Source: Myxococcota bacterium (GTDB lineage Bacteria > Myxococcota_A > UBA9160 > SMWR01). From it: a stretch of DNA of 64,000 nucleotides. This document shows positions 17,765-26,009 of this stretch, piece by piece (the first letter of the stretch is position 1; each line of letters opens with the position of its first letter). Position numbers and translations under genes: made by a program. The DNA is taken from NCBI GenBank assembly GCA_022447545.1, contig JAKVBI010000018.1, positions 113,668-177,667 on the forward strand. The letters run 5' to 3'. The notes below the pieces were generated by a model. It was not told the DNA's origin. It made no database searches and was given only the letters and a program-made list of their open reading frames with translations.

Positions 17765-18958
17765 ATGGCGGGGCCCCTCGAGGGAATTCGCGTGATCGAT
17801 ATCGGAGCACTCATTGCCGGACCGCTGGCCGCGACGCTGCTTGGAGACCAGGGCGCCGAGGTCATCAAGGTCGAACGGCCCGGGGTCGGAGATCTTTTCC
17901 GTCACGTGGGTAGTAGCCGTGGTGGCATGTCGGGGACCTTTGCGCTGCTCAACCGGGGCAAGCGCTCCCTGGCCCTCGACCTCGGCCAAGCGCAGGGCGT
18001 GGAGATCTTTCTGGAGTTGGCCCGCACCGCGGATGTGGTGATCCAGAACCTGCGACCTGGAGTGGTCGACCGTCTGGGCGTTGGTTACGAGCAGTTGCGC
18101 GCGGTCCGGGAGGACCTGGTTTACCTCTCGCTCTCGGGCTTCGGGGGGTCGGGGCCCTACGCCGAAAAGCGTGTGTACGACAACGTGATCCAGGCGTACT
18201 CGGGGCTCGCCGACGGCCAAACGAACCCCGAGACGGACGAACCCGAATTCATTCGCCAGCTCGTCACCGACAAGCTCACCGCTTATGCGGGAGCCCAGGC
18301 GGTGAGCTCCGCGTTGTTGGCTCGCGAACGGGGGCGCGGTGGGCAACACGTGGAACTATCGATGCTGGACACGGCCATCGCTTTTCTGTGGCCGGATCGA
18401 GCCAATGATCGGATCCTGCTGGGGGAGGATGTCGTCTCTCAGCCCCCCCTGGGCCCCAGCTTCAAGCTCATGCCGCTTGCCGATGGTCACGGCACTGCCA
18501 CCGCATTCTCGGACGCGGAATTTCACGGCTTGTGCCGAGCACTGGATCTGGCCGAGTTGGCGTCGGACCCGCGCCTGGTCGACACCGCGGCGCGTATGAG
18601 CAACTTCAAGCACCTCACCTACACGTACCAGCACGTTATCGGGCCGGCTGCACGGAAACTCACGCGGGAGGAGTTCGAGAAACGTCTCGCCGCGGAAGAC
18701 GTACCCCACGGCGTGGTGAGGCGGCTCGATGAATTGGCGGAAGATCCCCAGGTGGTGGCCAGTGGGGTGTTCAGCGAGCGAGATCACCCGGTGGCGGGTC
18801 GTATGCGGGAGCCCCGGCATGCCGCTCGTTTTCTGGGAACTCCCCTCGAACCGGCGGAACCCGCGCCGGCCCTGGGTGCGCACAGCGACGAGATTCTGGC
18901 CGAGCTCGGTCTTTCGGGCAGGGCGCCTGCCCTGCGGGAAGCCGCTGTGTTGGCTTGA
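17765..18958 (+). CDS. CaiB/BaiF family (type III) CoA-transferase
   Basis: Transfers CoA between carboxylic acids. The ATG at 17765 sits 6 bases after GGGAGG and gives 397 residues, normal for one family III subunit; an ATG six bases earlier is the alternative. Typical segments: GPLEGIRVIDIGALIAGPLA, LGDQGAEVIKVERPGVGD, LNRGKRSLALDLGQAQG, and the catalytic aspartate in GGQHVELSMLDTAIAF. The C-terminus has the usual LGAHSDEILAELGLS. Acid substrate unknown. It stands alone between two small exported-protein genes. Confidence 0.88.
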   Translation: MAGPLEGIRVIDIGALIAGPLAATLLGDQGAEVIKVERPGVGDLFRHVGSSRGGMSGTFALLNRGKRSLALDLGQAQGVEIFLELARTADVVIQNLRPGVVDRLGVGYEQLRAVREDLVYLSLSGFGGSGPYAEKRVYDNVIQAYSGLADGQTNPETDEPEFIRQLVTDKLTAYAGAQAVSSALLARERGRGGQHVELSMLDTAIAFLWPDRANDRILLGEDVVSQPPLGPSFKLMPLADGHGTATAFSDAEFHGLCRALDLAELASDPRLVDTAARMSNFKHLTYTYQHVIGPAARKLTREEFEKRLAAEDVPHGVVRRLDELAEDPQVVASGVFSERDHPVAGRMREPRHAARFLGTPLEPAEPAPALGAHSDEILAELGLSGRAPALREAAVLA

Positions 18959-19049
18959 AGGGTGAAGTCTTCGATGCGTGCCTGGAGAGAGGGACCCTCG
19001 CGGGCCGTGCACGCGCAATGTTGTCAAAACAAACGAGAGGAGAATTTCT

Positions 19050-19508
19050 ATGACGTTCAGACGACTCCATGGCTTTGGCCCAGTGACTGCGGCCGCTGTG
19101 ATGTTCACCCTGGGCTTTGCGACTGCGGCCGTGGCTCGGCCCGACGGCCCGCCGTCTCATCGTCCACCGGGTCCCGACCTCCTGGTGTTCGAACTCGATC
19201 TGGATGCTGAGACCGAAGCCGCAATCGAACGACTGTTCGAGGAGAACCGCGAGGAGCAGTCCGCGCGTCACCAGGAGCTGCGGGATGCCCGTCATAATCT
19301 GGGTGAATTGCTCGATGGTGAAGAGGTCGACGCGACGGAGATCTTCGCCCAGGTGGATCAGATCGCAGCTCTCGCGCTAGAGGCCCGCAAGCACGGCATG
19401 CGCACGATGCTCGATGTGCGCGCGTTGCTGACACCCGAGCAGCGCCTCGAACTCAAGCAACTACGTGAAGAACGTCGCCCGCGGCGCCGCCCGGCGCCGC
19501 CCTTCTAG
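19050..19508 (+). CDS. Spy/CpxP-like periplasmic protein
   Basis: Small exported all-helical protein of 152 residues. The ATG follows GAGAGGAG, and a signal peptide is clear (TAAAVMFTLGFATAAVARP). The mature part is charged helices, including FEENREEQSARHQELRDARH, and ends with LLTPEQRLELKQLREE, the LTxxQ-type motif of Spy/CpxP/ZraP proteins, which act as periplasmic chaperones or metal-stress accessories. The tail RRPRRRPAPPF is Arg/Pro-rich, echoing the exported repeat protein nearby. Its stop codon overlaps the convergent stop of the Rieske oxygenase gene (CTAG). Confidence 0.75.
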   Translation: MTFRRLHGFGPVTAAAVMFTLGFATAAVARPDGPPSHRPPGPDLLVFELDLDAETEAAIERLFEENREEQSARHQELRDARHNLGELLDGEEVDATEIFAQVDQIAALALEARKHGMRTMLDVRALLTPEQRLELKQLREERRPRRRPAPPF

Positions 19509-20818
19509 TCCCCGGCTTCCGGCCTGTCGCGCAATTCCGTGTCTACCGAGGTTCCCAGATAGCGGTCGAGTACGCGGTGCATGTGTCCGATCCGGGCTTC
19601 TTCGGGGACGAGTTGCACGCTTCGCAGTCCCGGTTGCTCGAGCCCGGCCTGGGTGCGTGGCAGGTTCTCGAGATCCTGTGCCATGACCGGTCCGAGGGCG
19701 GGGATGTCCTCGGCTTCGAGCCAGCGTTCCTCGGGCCGGGCGTGCCGGTTCGGATGGCCTTCGGGGAGCCAGTCGAAGTTCCACATGTCGAGCACGCAGC
19801 GGTCGGGACGCTCGCCCGGGCGTGCACGGATGAACCCGAACCAGCCGGCGAAGACGTTGAACACCGTGTTCGGGAAGAAGTGGTAGTGGTAATCGTCGAT
19901 CACCTGGTCGTCGGGAATGCCGGGGTAGGGGTCGCCAATCTCCTCGAGGTGGGCGCGGATACGCTCGATCAGGACCTGGCGCAAACTGCCACCGGCCGGG
20001 ATTGGGGGATGGGGGCCGGGATTGGCGTGCTCGGCGAAGGGCAGACCCAGACGGTGGCCCAGGTTGTGGGTGAACGCTTCCCAGATCTCCTGATCGCCGA
20101 CCTGGGACGCTACCCGCGGGCTGGGTGCTCCATAGGGCTGATAGAACATCGAGTGCTCGCCCAACAGTCGGATCGGGGTGTGAACGTCGTCGGCAATGGC
20201 GAGCATTTGTGGGTGCACGGCGTGCAGGTGGTAGGTCTCGATGAAGGCATCGATGACGACCTTCCAATTGCAGGCCACGTGCAGGCTCATGGCGCTCGTA
20301 CAGGTGTACTCATGCATCCGCACCCAGCCGAGTTCGTCGGCCATCGGGTCGAGAAACTCGTCGAGAGGCGCTGCGTCCGGGTCGAGGTTGACGAAGACGA
20401 AGCCGCCCCAGTCGTCGACTCGCACAGGAATCAGAGTCAACCCGCCAGGACTTCGATGCGGGCGTTTTGTCGGATCTCCCCTGGACACCGAGGTCAGTCG
20501 ACCGGATAGGTCGTAGCACCAGTGGTGGTAGGGGCAGCGAATTTCGCTCAGCCCGGCCCCAGACCCTTCGAGCAGGGCGTTGCCCCGGTGGCGGCAGACG
20601 TTCTGAAAGGCGTGAAGACTCCCCGCCTCATCGCGCACGATGAGCACCGAAAGACCTGCGATGCGGTACTCGTAGTAGTCGCCGGGGTCGGGGAGGCAGT
20701 CGAGGGTGCAGGCGAGCTGCCAGGACTGCGGCCACAGCTGCTCGCGCTCCCGGTCGTGGAAGGTGGTGGATCGGTAGCGGTCGGCGGCGATCTTCCGGGG
20801 TGGGTTCTGTGAGGCCAT
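19505..20818 (-). CDS. Rieske non-heme iron oxygenase, alpha subunit
   Basis: Ring-hydroxylating or demethylating oxygenase subunit of 437 residues. The N-terminal Rieske [2Fe-2S] domain has CxH-x17-CxxH (CRHRGN and CPYHHW). The catalytic domain binds mononuclear iron through the facial triad around DAFIETYHLHAVHP. The start is the ATG at 20818 (MASQNPPRKIAADRYRST); a longer in-frame extension upstream lacks similarity. No beta subunit, ferredoxin or reductase gene lies nearby, so it must use partners encoded elsewhere. Substrate unknown; a steroid, aromatic or quaternary amine is possible. Confidence 0.87.
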   Translation of the reverse strand: MASQNPPRKIAADRYRSTTFHDREREQLWPQSWQLACTLDCLPDPGDYYEYRIAGLSVLIVRDEAGSLHAFQNVCRHRGNALLEGSGAGLSEIRCPYHHWCYDLSGRLTSVSRGDPTKRPHRSPGGLTLIPVRVDDWGGFVFVNLDPDAAPLDEFLDPMADELGWVRMHEYTCTSAMSLHVACNWKVVIDAFIETYHLHAVHPQMLAIADDVHTPIRLLGEHSMFYQPYGAPSPRVASQVGDQEIWEAFTHNLGHRLGLPFAEHANPGPHPPIPAGGSLRQVLIERIRAHLEEIGDPYPGIPDDQVIDDYHYHFFPNTVFNVFAGWFGFIRARPGERPDRCVLDMWNFDWLPEGHPNRHARPEERWLEAEDIPALGPVMAQDLENLPRTQAGLEQPGLRSVQLVPEEARIGHMHRVLDRYLGTSVDTELRDRPEAGD

Positions 20819-20923
20819 GGGTTTCCAGTGACTATGCGGTCCCCATCCTAACCCGAGCGGATTGGCTCGCGGAGGTTGGACTGAGGAGGCCCGGGTTGCG
20901 TCCACGCGGCAGCGATTTCAGCG

Positions 20924-20948
20924 TAGACTGGGGCCACATTTCGGGCGG
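20924..20948 (+). promoter_or_regulatory. -10-like element with conserved motif before EthD operon
   Basis: TAGACTGGG-N6-TTTCGGG, nearly identical in sequence and spacing to the element upstream of the CoA-transferase at 17734. It lies 57 bases before the ATG at 20986, in the divergent region facing the Rieske oxygenase gene. Confidence 0.4.
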
Positions 20949-20985
20949 GGCAATGGCCCCTCCCCAGACAGAGGAGTCACCAAGC

Positions 20986-21300
20986 ATGGCAGGTCGTCTG
21001 GTCGTCTCGACGTGTTTCAAGGCAGGGCAGGAGGCGGAATTCAACAAGTGGTACGACGAGGTTCACATCCCCGAGGTGCTCGGGCTCGGAGTGTTCACGG
21101 CAGCTCAGCGCTTCCGCATGAGCGACAGCCAGGCCATGGACCAGAGCCATCAGTATCTCGCCCTCTACGAGTTCGAGGGAGACGCCAAAGAGGCTGTGGA
21201 TGCATTGCTCTCGGCATCGGGAAAATTGAATATGAGCGACACCCTCGAGTCGCCCTTCATGAGCGTCGTGGAGGAGATCTCCGAACGCGTCGTCGCTTGA
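20986..21300 (+). CDS. EthD/Dabb-like small alpha-beta barrel protein
   Basis: 104-residue ferredoxin-like fold protein. RLVVSTCFKAGQEAEFNKWY followed by DEVHIPEVLGLG resembles EthD and related DUF families in which a short WYxxxHIPxVL stretch shapes the barrel. The ATG follows GAGGAG; longer in-frame starts upstream would run through the promoter region. First gene of a three-gene operon with an EthD-like protein and a GST. EthD proteins accompany degradation oxygenases such as the ethyl tert-butyl ether P450 system, but the exact activity is unknown. Confidence 0.72.
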   Translation: MAGRLVVSTCFKAGQEAEFNKWYDEVHIPEVLGLGVFTAAQRFRMSDSQAMDQSHQYLALYEFEGDAKEAVDALLSASGKLNMSDTLESPFMSVVEEISERVVA

Positions 21301-21376
21301 AAAGGCCGTTGCAGCCCGGCGACACAATTCTCGCCGGCCGAATTGAGCTCGTACAAGAGATCCGAAAGGAGAGGAA

Positions 21377-22084
21377 TTGGAGAAGCTCGCCTATCTGATG
21401 GGCTCGTCTCTCCCGGGGTCCGACCTGCGCGCGGAACTCATTGGGGCGGCCAGCGCCGAACTCGAGCGCGCGGGTGCCCTCGACATCGAGATCTTCGTCG
21501 ATGACCTGGAGGCCGAGCAGTCCGAGACGCTCTCTGGCAATGGATCGGACGGCTACCTGTCGGCGGTGGTGACGGTATGGCTCGAGAGCCTCGATGACCG
21601 CGGTGCCCTGGAAGGCCCGTTGCGCGAGCTGAGTGATCGCCTGGCCGTCTACCTCGTGAGCGAGTCGATTCCGCGAGAGTACGCGGAGCGCAGCTGGCCC
21701 GAGGACGAGCGAAGCCCCGGGGTGTGCATAGTGTCGGCCTTCCCCAAGCCTGAACGGGTCGACGACGAAACCTTTTATGCCTGCTGGCATGGCTCCCATA
21801 CCCCGTTGTCGCTGCGTATCCACCCGCTCACGAGATACGTGAGGAACGCCGTCGTGCGTTCCCTCACGCCCGGTGCTCCCGACTACCGTGCATTGGTGTG
21901 TGAGAGTGTGGGAAGCTTTCAGGAACTGGCGGATCCCATGATCTTCTACGGTTCGGAAGAAGGTCGTCGCGAGACCATGGAGGACCTCCTGAAATTCGCG
22001 GATCTCGAGACCATGCAGTCCGTTCCCATGAGCGAGTATCTGGTGAACCCCGGCCCCTGGAAGGCGTGGCGGAGAAACACTTGA
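21377..22084 (+). CDS. EthD-domain protein, unknown function
   Basis: 235 residues, two half-domains of about 100 residues each with alternating strands and helices. The second half has PKPERVDDETFYACWHGSHT followed by PLSLRIHPLTRYVRNAVVRS, like the EthD Dabb fold. The TTG start is chosen for the excellent ribosome site AAAGGAGAGG about 4 bases upstream. The upstream 76-base gap contains a 6-bp hairpin (21316-21337, CCGGCG/CGCCGG). The stop shares a base with the ATG of the GST gene, so translation is coupled. Confidence 0.7.
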   Translation: MEKLAYLMGSSLPGSDLRAELIGAASAELERAGALDIEIFVDDLEAEQSETLSGNGSDGYLSAVVTVWLESLDDRGALEGPLRELSDRLAVYLVSESIPREYAERSWPEDERSPGVCIVSAFPKPERVDDETFYACWHGSHTPLSLRIHPLTRYVRNAVVRSLTPGAPDYRALVCESVGSFQELADPMIFYGSEEGRRETMEDLLKFADLETMQSVPMSEYLVNPGPWKAWRRNT

Positions 22085-23109
22085 TGGGGGCCCCCTATCG
22101 CATCGTGGGCGTTCCGGCGTCGCCCTACAGTCGAAAGATGCGCGCCGTCATGCGCTGCCGGCGCCTTCCGCACCAATGGGTCCTGTCCGGTTCCCCGGGC
22201 GCCCGGAACCTTCCCCCGGTTCCCGTGCCCCTGCTGCCGATCCTGGTCTTTCCGGCTCGGGGGAACGAGCCCGCCGAAGCAATGATCGACAGCACCTTCC
22301 AGATCCGTCGTCTCGAGGAGTCCCACACCGAGCGGGCGCTGGTGCCGCCGAACCCCGCTCTCGCGTTTCTGGATGCACTGATCGAGGACTACGCGGATGA
22401 GTGGCTCACCAAAGCAATGTTCCACTACCGCTGGGCGTTCGATCCGGACATCGAGAAGGCGAAGACAATCTTGCCTTTGTTCAACCAGATTGGGCTTCCG
22501 GAAGAGCAATGGAAGACCCTGGGCGATGTGTTCAGCAAGCGACAGATCGACCGGCTTTCGGTGGTGGGATCCAATGCTGTGACAGGACCCATCATCGAGG
22601 AGAGCTACCGCCGCCTGCTCGGCGCACTAGACGCTCACCTGGCTGAGCAGCCCTTTGTCATGGGTCGACGTCCTGGCACCGCTGATTTCGGGCTGTTCGG
22701 GCAGCTCACACAACTGGTTCTCTTCGATCCGACTTCGGCGGGGGTGGTGCTCGAAGCAGGCCCCAGAGTCTACGCGTGGTGTGAGATCGTCGAAGACCTC
22801 TCGGGTCTCGAAATCGACGAGGGCGGTTGGCTCTCGCCCGAGGAACTTCCCGGGACCTTCATCGACATCCTGCGCGAGGTGGGACGAGTCTACCCGCCGT
22901 TCTTGTTGGCCAACGCTGCGGCTTTGGACAGCGGCGCCGACCAGGTTGAGTGCACGATCGACGGCCAAACCTGGAAACAGGAGCCTTTCCCTTATCAGGG
23001 GAAGTGTCTCACATGGCTCCGTGCGTCCTACGCGGCACTGGCCCCTGGTGATCGTGCCCAGGTGGACGGCGTGCTGGCGGGGACGGGTTGCGAGGCGTTG
23101 TTCGCCTGA
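22084..23109 (+). CDS. Glutathione S-transferase family protein
   Basis: 341-residue protein with a thioredoxin-like N-terminal domain (YRIVGVPASPYSRKMRAVM, with the Ser/Cys-site region SPYSRK) and a helical C-terminal domain from about residue 90. EEQPFVMG-like RRPGTADFGLFGQL marks the N-capping and hydrophobic staple region of GSTs. It is longer than a plain GST (about 210), with an additional C-terminal segment of about 80 residues. The start at 22084 overlaps the EthD stop (TGATG). A detoxifying or isomerising role in degradation is inferred from the operon. Confidence 0.78.
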   Translation: MGAPYRIVGVPASPYSRKMRAVMRCRRLPHQWVLSGSPGARNLPPVPVPLLPILVFPARGNEPAEAMIDSTFQIRRLEESHTERALVPPNPALAFLDALIEDYADEWLTKAMFHYRWAFDPDIEKAKTILPLFNQIGLPEEQWKTLGDVFSKRQIDRLSVVGSNAVTGPIIEESYRRLLGALDAHLAEQPFVMGRRPGTADFGLFGQLTQLVLFDPTSAGVVLEAGPRVYAWCEIVEDLSGLEIDEGGWLSPEELPGTFIDILREVGRVYPPFLLANAAALDSGADQVECTIDGQTWKQEPFPYQGKCLTWLRASYAALAPGDRAQVDGVLAGTGCEALFA

Positions 23110-23120
23110 CGGGCCCCCAA

Positions 23121-24218
23121 TCAGAGAGTCAGCACGGTGCGGATGCCCCGGCTGGCTCGCAGATCCTCGATGCCTTCGTTGATGTCCGCCAGAGGGCGCC
23201 GATGGCTGATCATGCTGTCGAGGTCTAGGAGACCGCGTTGCCAAAGCGCCAGCAGGCGCGGCACGTCGCGCTGGGAGTGACATGAGCCCAGCAACGAGCC
23301 CATGATCTTCTTTTCCTGGGCGAGGAAGAGGCCTGGGATGGGGATGGTGAGCGGCTCATCACCCATGGGGGCGCCGACCATGACTGTGGTTCCACCGGGG
23401 CGCGATGCGGCGATGCAGTCTTCCACGAGCTTGGCGCCACCGGCTCCGTCGAACGCGTAGTCGACACCGATTCCACCGGTGAGTTCGAGGGTTCGGGCAA
23501 CGACATCGTCCTGAGTGGGGTCGAGGATGTCGGTGGCGCCGAAGTTGGCAGCTGCATCGCGTCGCTCGGCGACGGGATCCGACGCGATGATCCGCGAGGC
23601 CCCCGCCACACGCGCGCCTTGTACGATGGAGACCCCGATTCCACCCAGGCCAATCACGAGGACCGTGGCGCCGGCTTCCACGCCCGCGGTATTGAGGACT
23701 GCGCCCACGCCCGTCTGGATCGCGCAGCCCACCAGGCAGGCGACTTCCAGTGGCGTGTCCTCGGGGATCTTGATGGCGCCGTTCTCGGTGGTGATCAGGT
23801 ACTCGCCAAAGCCCCCCACTCCATAGCCGCGGTAGACGAGTTCTCCGCCTCGGGCCAGAGGAGACGTACCGTCGGGTAGCAGTCCGGTGAGGAAGCTCTG
23901 GGCCTCGACGCACAACGTGGGTTGGGAGCGCGAGCAGTAGTAGCAGCGCCCGCAGGGAGACAGGGGTGTGAGGGTGACCTGATCGCCTCGGGCCAGGGAG
24001 GTGACTCCGGGCCCAACGGCTTCCACCACGCCGGCGGCCTCATGGCCCAATACCACGGGCAGCGGCATGCCCGGCGAGTCGATGTAGGTGAGGTCGGAGT
24101 GGCAGATCCCGCAGTTCGAGACGCGAACCAGCACTTGACCCGGTCCCGGTTCCGAGACCTCCACGTCATCGACGATGTTCAGGGGTTTCTGATTCTCGAC
24201 GAGCAGGGCTGCACGCAT
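23121..24218 (-). CDS. Zinc-dependent alcohol dehydrogenase
   Basis: Medium-chain dehydrogenase/reductase, 365 residues. Catalytic zinc ligands are Cys39 (SNCGICHSD) and His59 with Glu60 (VVLGHEAAGVVE). The structural zinc site is CGRCYYCSRSQPTLC, and the NAD-binding motif is VIGLGGIGVSIVQGA. The pattern is close to class III and NDMA-dependent alcohol dehydrogenases. The ATG at 24218 follows GGAGG by 5 bases. It lies 93 bases downstream of the hydratase gene on the same strand; TATGAT in that gap (24272-24277, minus strand) could give it its own promoter. Confidence 0.86.
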   Translation of the reverse strand: MRAALLVENQKPLNIVDDVEVSEPGPGQVLVRVSNCGICHSDLTYIDSPGMPLPVVLGHEAAGVVEAVGPGVTSLARGDQVTLTPLSPCGRCYYCSRSQPTLCVEAQSFLTGLLPDGTSPLARGGELVYRGYGVGGFGEYLITTENGAIKIPEDTPLEVACLVGCAIQTGVGAVLNTAGVEAGATVLVIGLGGIGVSIVQGARVAGASRIIASDPVAERRDAAANFGATDILDPTQDDVVARTLELTGGIGVDYAFDGAGGAKLVEDCIAASRPGGTTVMVGAPMGDEPLTIPIPGLFLAQEKKIMGSLLGSCHSQRDVPRLLALWQRGLLDLDSMISHRRPLADINEGIEDLRASRGIRTVLTL

Positions 24219-24311
24219 GGGGTCCTCCACGAGAAGGGAAACGGTGAGGGTTTGGAATCGGTGGCCGGAGCATCATACCGCGCGTTGGAGTGTCAGTTGG
24301 GGGTCGGTCTC

Positions 24312-25112
24312 CTACTTGAAACTGACCTCCACGCCTCCCAGAGCATCGAAGTCGGCGCACACTCGGCTGCCCGGGCCCACATCGAAGGCTCGTGTACACG
24401 AGCCGGGCATGATGACGTGTCCCGCTTCCAGGGTTACCTGGTAGGTGGCCAGACGCCGGGCGAGCCAGGCCACTGCGGTTGCGGGGTTTCCCAGCACAGC
24501 GTCGGCGCAGCCGCGCGCGACCTCCTGGCCATCCAAGTGAAGACGGGCTTCGACCCGGCGCACGTCCGGGAGGTCCGTCAAACGCTTCGGGTTGCCGCCG
24601 AGGACGACCCGCCCGGAAGACGCGTTGTCGGCGATGGTGTCAATGAGACCGATCTTCCAGTCGCGTACGCGGCTGTCGATCACCTCGATGGCGGGGAGCA
24701 CGAAGTCGGTTGCGCGCAGTACGTCGGCAACCGTGCAACTGCGTCCAGGCAGTGCTTTCCTCAGAACGAAGGCCACCTCGACTTCGACGCGCGGCATGCA
24801 CATCTTCTCGACGAGGATCTGATCCCCCTCGAAGACGAACATGTCGTCCAAGAGGTGCCCGTAGTCCGGCTCGTTGACGCCCATCATCTGCTGCATGGCG
24901 CGAGAAGACAGGCCCACTTTGTGGCCCCGGATGGTGGCCCCGGCCGCCACGCGTCTCCGGATGTTCAGTTGCTGGATCTCGTAGGCGTCATCGACATCGA
25001 GGGTCGGCCAATTCGCGCTGGGCGGCTCCATGGGGGTGGCGGTGGTCTCGGCATCCCAGAGGGCCTGGGCGACTTCCTCGCGTATCGCTTGTCGCGGATC
25101 GGTACGCGTCAT
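24312..25112 (-). CDS. 2-hydroxypenta-2,4-dienoate hydratase (HsaE/MhpD-like)
   Basis: FAH-fold hydratase, 266 residues, which adds water to 2-hydroxypentadienoate-type products of meta-cleavage to give 4-hydroxy-2-oxo acids. Metal ligands match the MhpD pattern: Glu110 and Glu112 (MPRVEVEVAF) and Glu143 (AIEVIDSR). GHKVGLSSRAMQQMMGVNEP is the characteristic N-terminal segment. Fourth gene of the meta-cleavage operon, 9 bases after the hydrolase. The aldolase and aldehyde dehydrogenase that would complete the pathway are not in the window. Confidence 0.86.
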   Translation of the reverse strand: MTRTDPRQAIREEVAQALWDAETTATPMEPPSANWPTLDVDDAYEIQQLNIRRRVAAGATIRGHKVGLSSRAMQQMMGVNEPDYGHLLDDMFVFEGDQILVEKMCMPRVEVEVAFVLRKALPGRSCTVADVLRATDFVLPAIEVIDSRVRDWKIGLIDTIADNASSGRVVLGGNPKRLTDLPDVRRVEARLHLDGQEVARGCADAVLGNPATAVAWLARRLATYQVTLEAGHVIMPGSCTRAFDVGPGSRVCADFDALGGVEVSFK

Positions 25113-25121
25113 GCCCAGTGC

Positions 25122-25976
25122 CTAGGCGTGGAGGAGGAAGTCGATGGCGAGCCGGTCGAATTCCTCCTGGTGTTCGAGTTGAGCCCAGTGGGCGCAACGC
25201 GGGAAGACATGCAGCCGTGCGTCAGGAAGTTGTTGCAGGGCCAGCAGCGCTCCATCCATGGGCAGGGTGCGGTCGTCGCGTCCCCAGATCATCAAGGTGC
25301 GGTGGGGGATTCGATCCAGCTCACGCCACAGCTCACCCGCTCGGGGCGCGGCGAAGGTGGCCATGGTGCGCACCAGACCCTCTCGGTTCTCCGGGTTGGC
25401 GGCTGCAGCCAGGCGCTCTTCGATCAATTCCTCGGTGATGAACTTCTCGTCGTAGACCATCACGCGGAGAAAAGCTTCGACGTTCTCCCGCGTGGCACCG
25501 CCGGGAGCCGCAGTGAGCCCCAGCAGCTTGATACCCTCGGCCGGTTCCGGGGAGAACATGGGCTTGAAGGCGCCCCCCGGTCCCATCAGGACGAGCTTGT
25601 CCACACGGTCCGGAGCATCCAGTGCGATGCGCAACGAGGTACCCCCACCGAGGGAGTTCCCAATCAGGTGGGTGCGTTCCACACCCAGGTGGTCGAGTAG
25701 CGCGACCACAGCGTCGGAGGCGAATTCGAAGAACTGTTTGTCGAGTTCCGGCTTGTCGGAGCGGCCGAACCCGGGCATGTCGACCAGCAGACAGTGGAAG
25801 TGCTCGGCCAGCGCCGGCAGGTTGCCCTTGAAGTTGCTCCAACTCGACGCACCGGGCCCGCCCCCGTGCAGTGCGACCACGACCGGCGCGCCGGGCTCAC
25901 CGGCTTCGTTGTAGTGCAGACGCATGCCGCCCGCCTGGGCGGTTCGGCTGGTGGATTCAAAGCTGAACCGGGTCAT
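25122..25976 (-). CDS. Meta-cleavage product hydrolase (HsaD/BphD-like)
   Basis: Alpha/beta hydrolase that splits C-C bonds of ring-fission products. 284 residues with the nucleophile Ser108 in GNSLGGG, Asp235 in WGRDDRTLP and His263 in CAHWAQLEH, close to BphD numbering (112, 237, 265). The oxyanion motif is HGGGPGASSWSNF, typical of this subfamily. It lies between the monooxygenase and hydratase genes on the same strand. Natural substrate (steroid seco-product, biphenyl type or other) is not readable. Confidence 0.88.
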   Translation of the reverse strand: MTRFSFESTSRTAQAGGMRLHYNEAGEPGAPVVVALHGGGPGASSWSNFKGNLPALAEHFHCLLVDMPGFGRSDKPELDKQFFEFASDAVVALLDHLGVERTHLIGNSLGGGTSLRIALDAPDRVDKLVLMGPGGAFKPMFSPEPAEGIKLLGLTAAPGGATRENVEAFLRVMVYDEKFITEELIEERLAAAANPENREGLVRTMATFAAPRAGELWRELDRIPHRTLMIWGRDDRTLPMDGALLALQQLPDARLHVFPRCAHWAQLEHQEEFDRLAIDFLLHA

Positions 25977-26009
25977 TCCGTGGTCTCCGTTCCCAGGGGT
26001 TCGAAATGC

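Noticed and set aside
19505-20818. Naming the Rieske enzyme KshA (3-ketosteroid 9-alpha-hydroxylase)
   Set aside because: Rieske and iron motifs alone do not give the substrate, and no KshB-type reductase is nearby.
23922-25700. 592-codon open frame on the plus strand
   Set aside because: Antisense shadow of the ADH, hydratase and hydrolase genes; the protein is His/Gly/Gln-rich with no domain.
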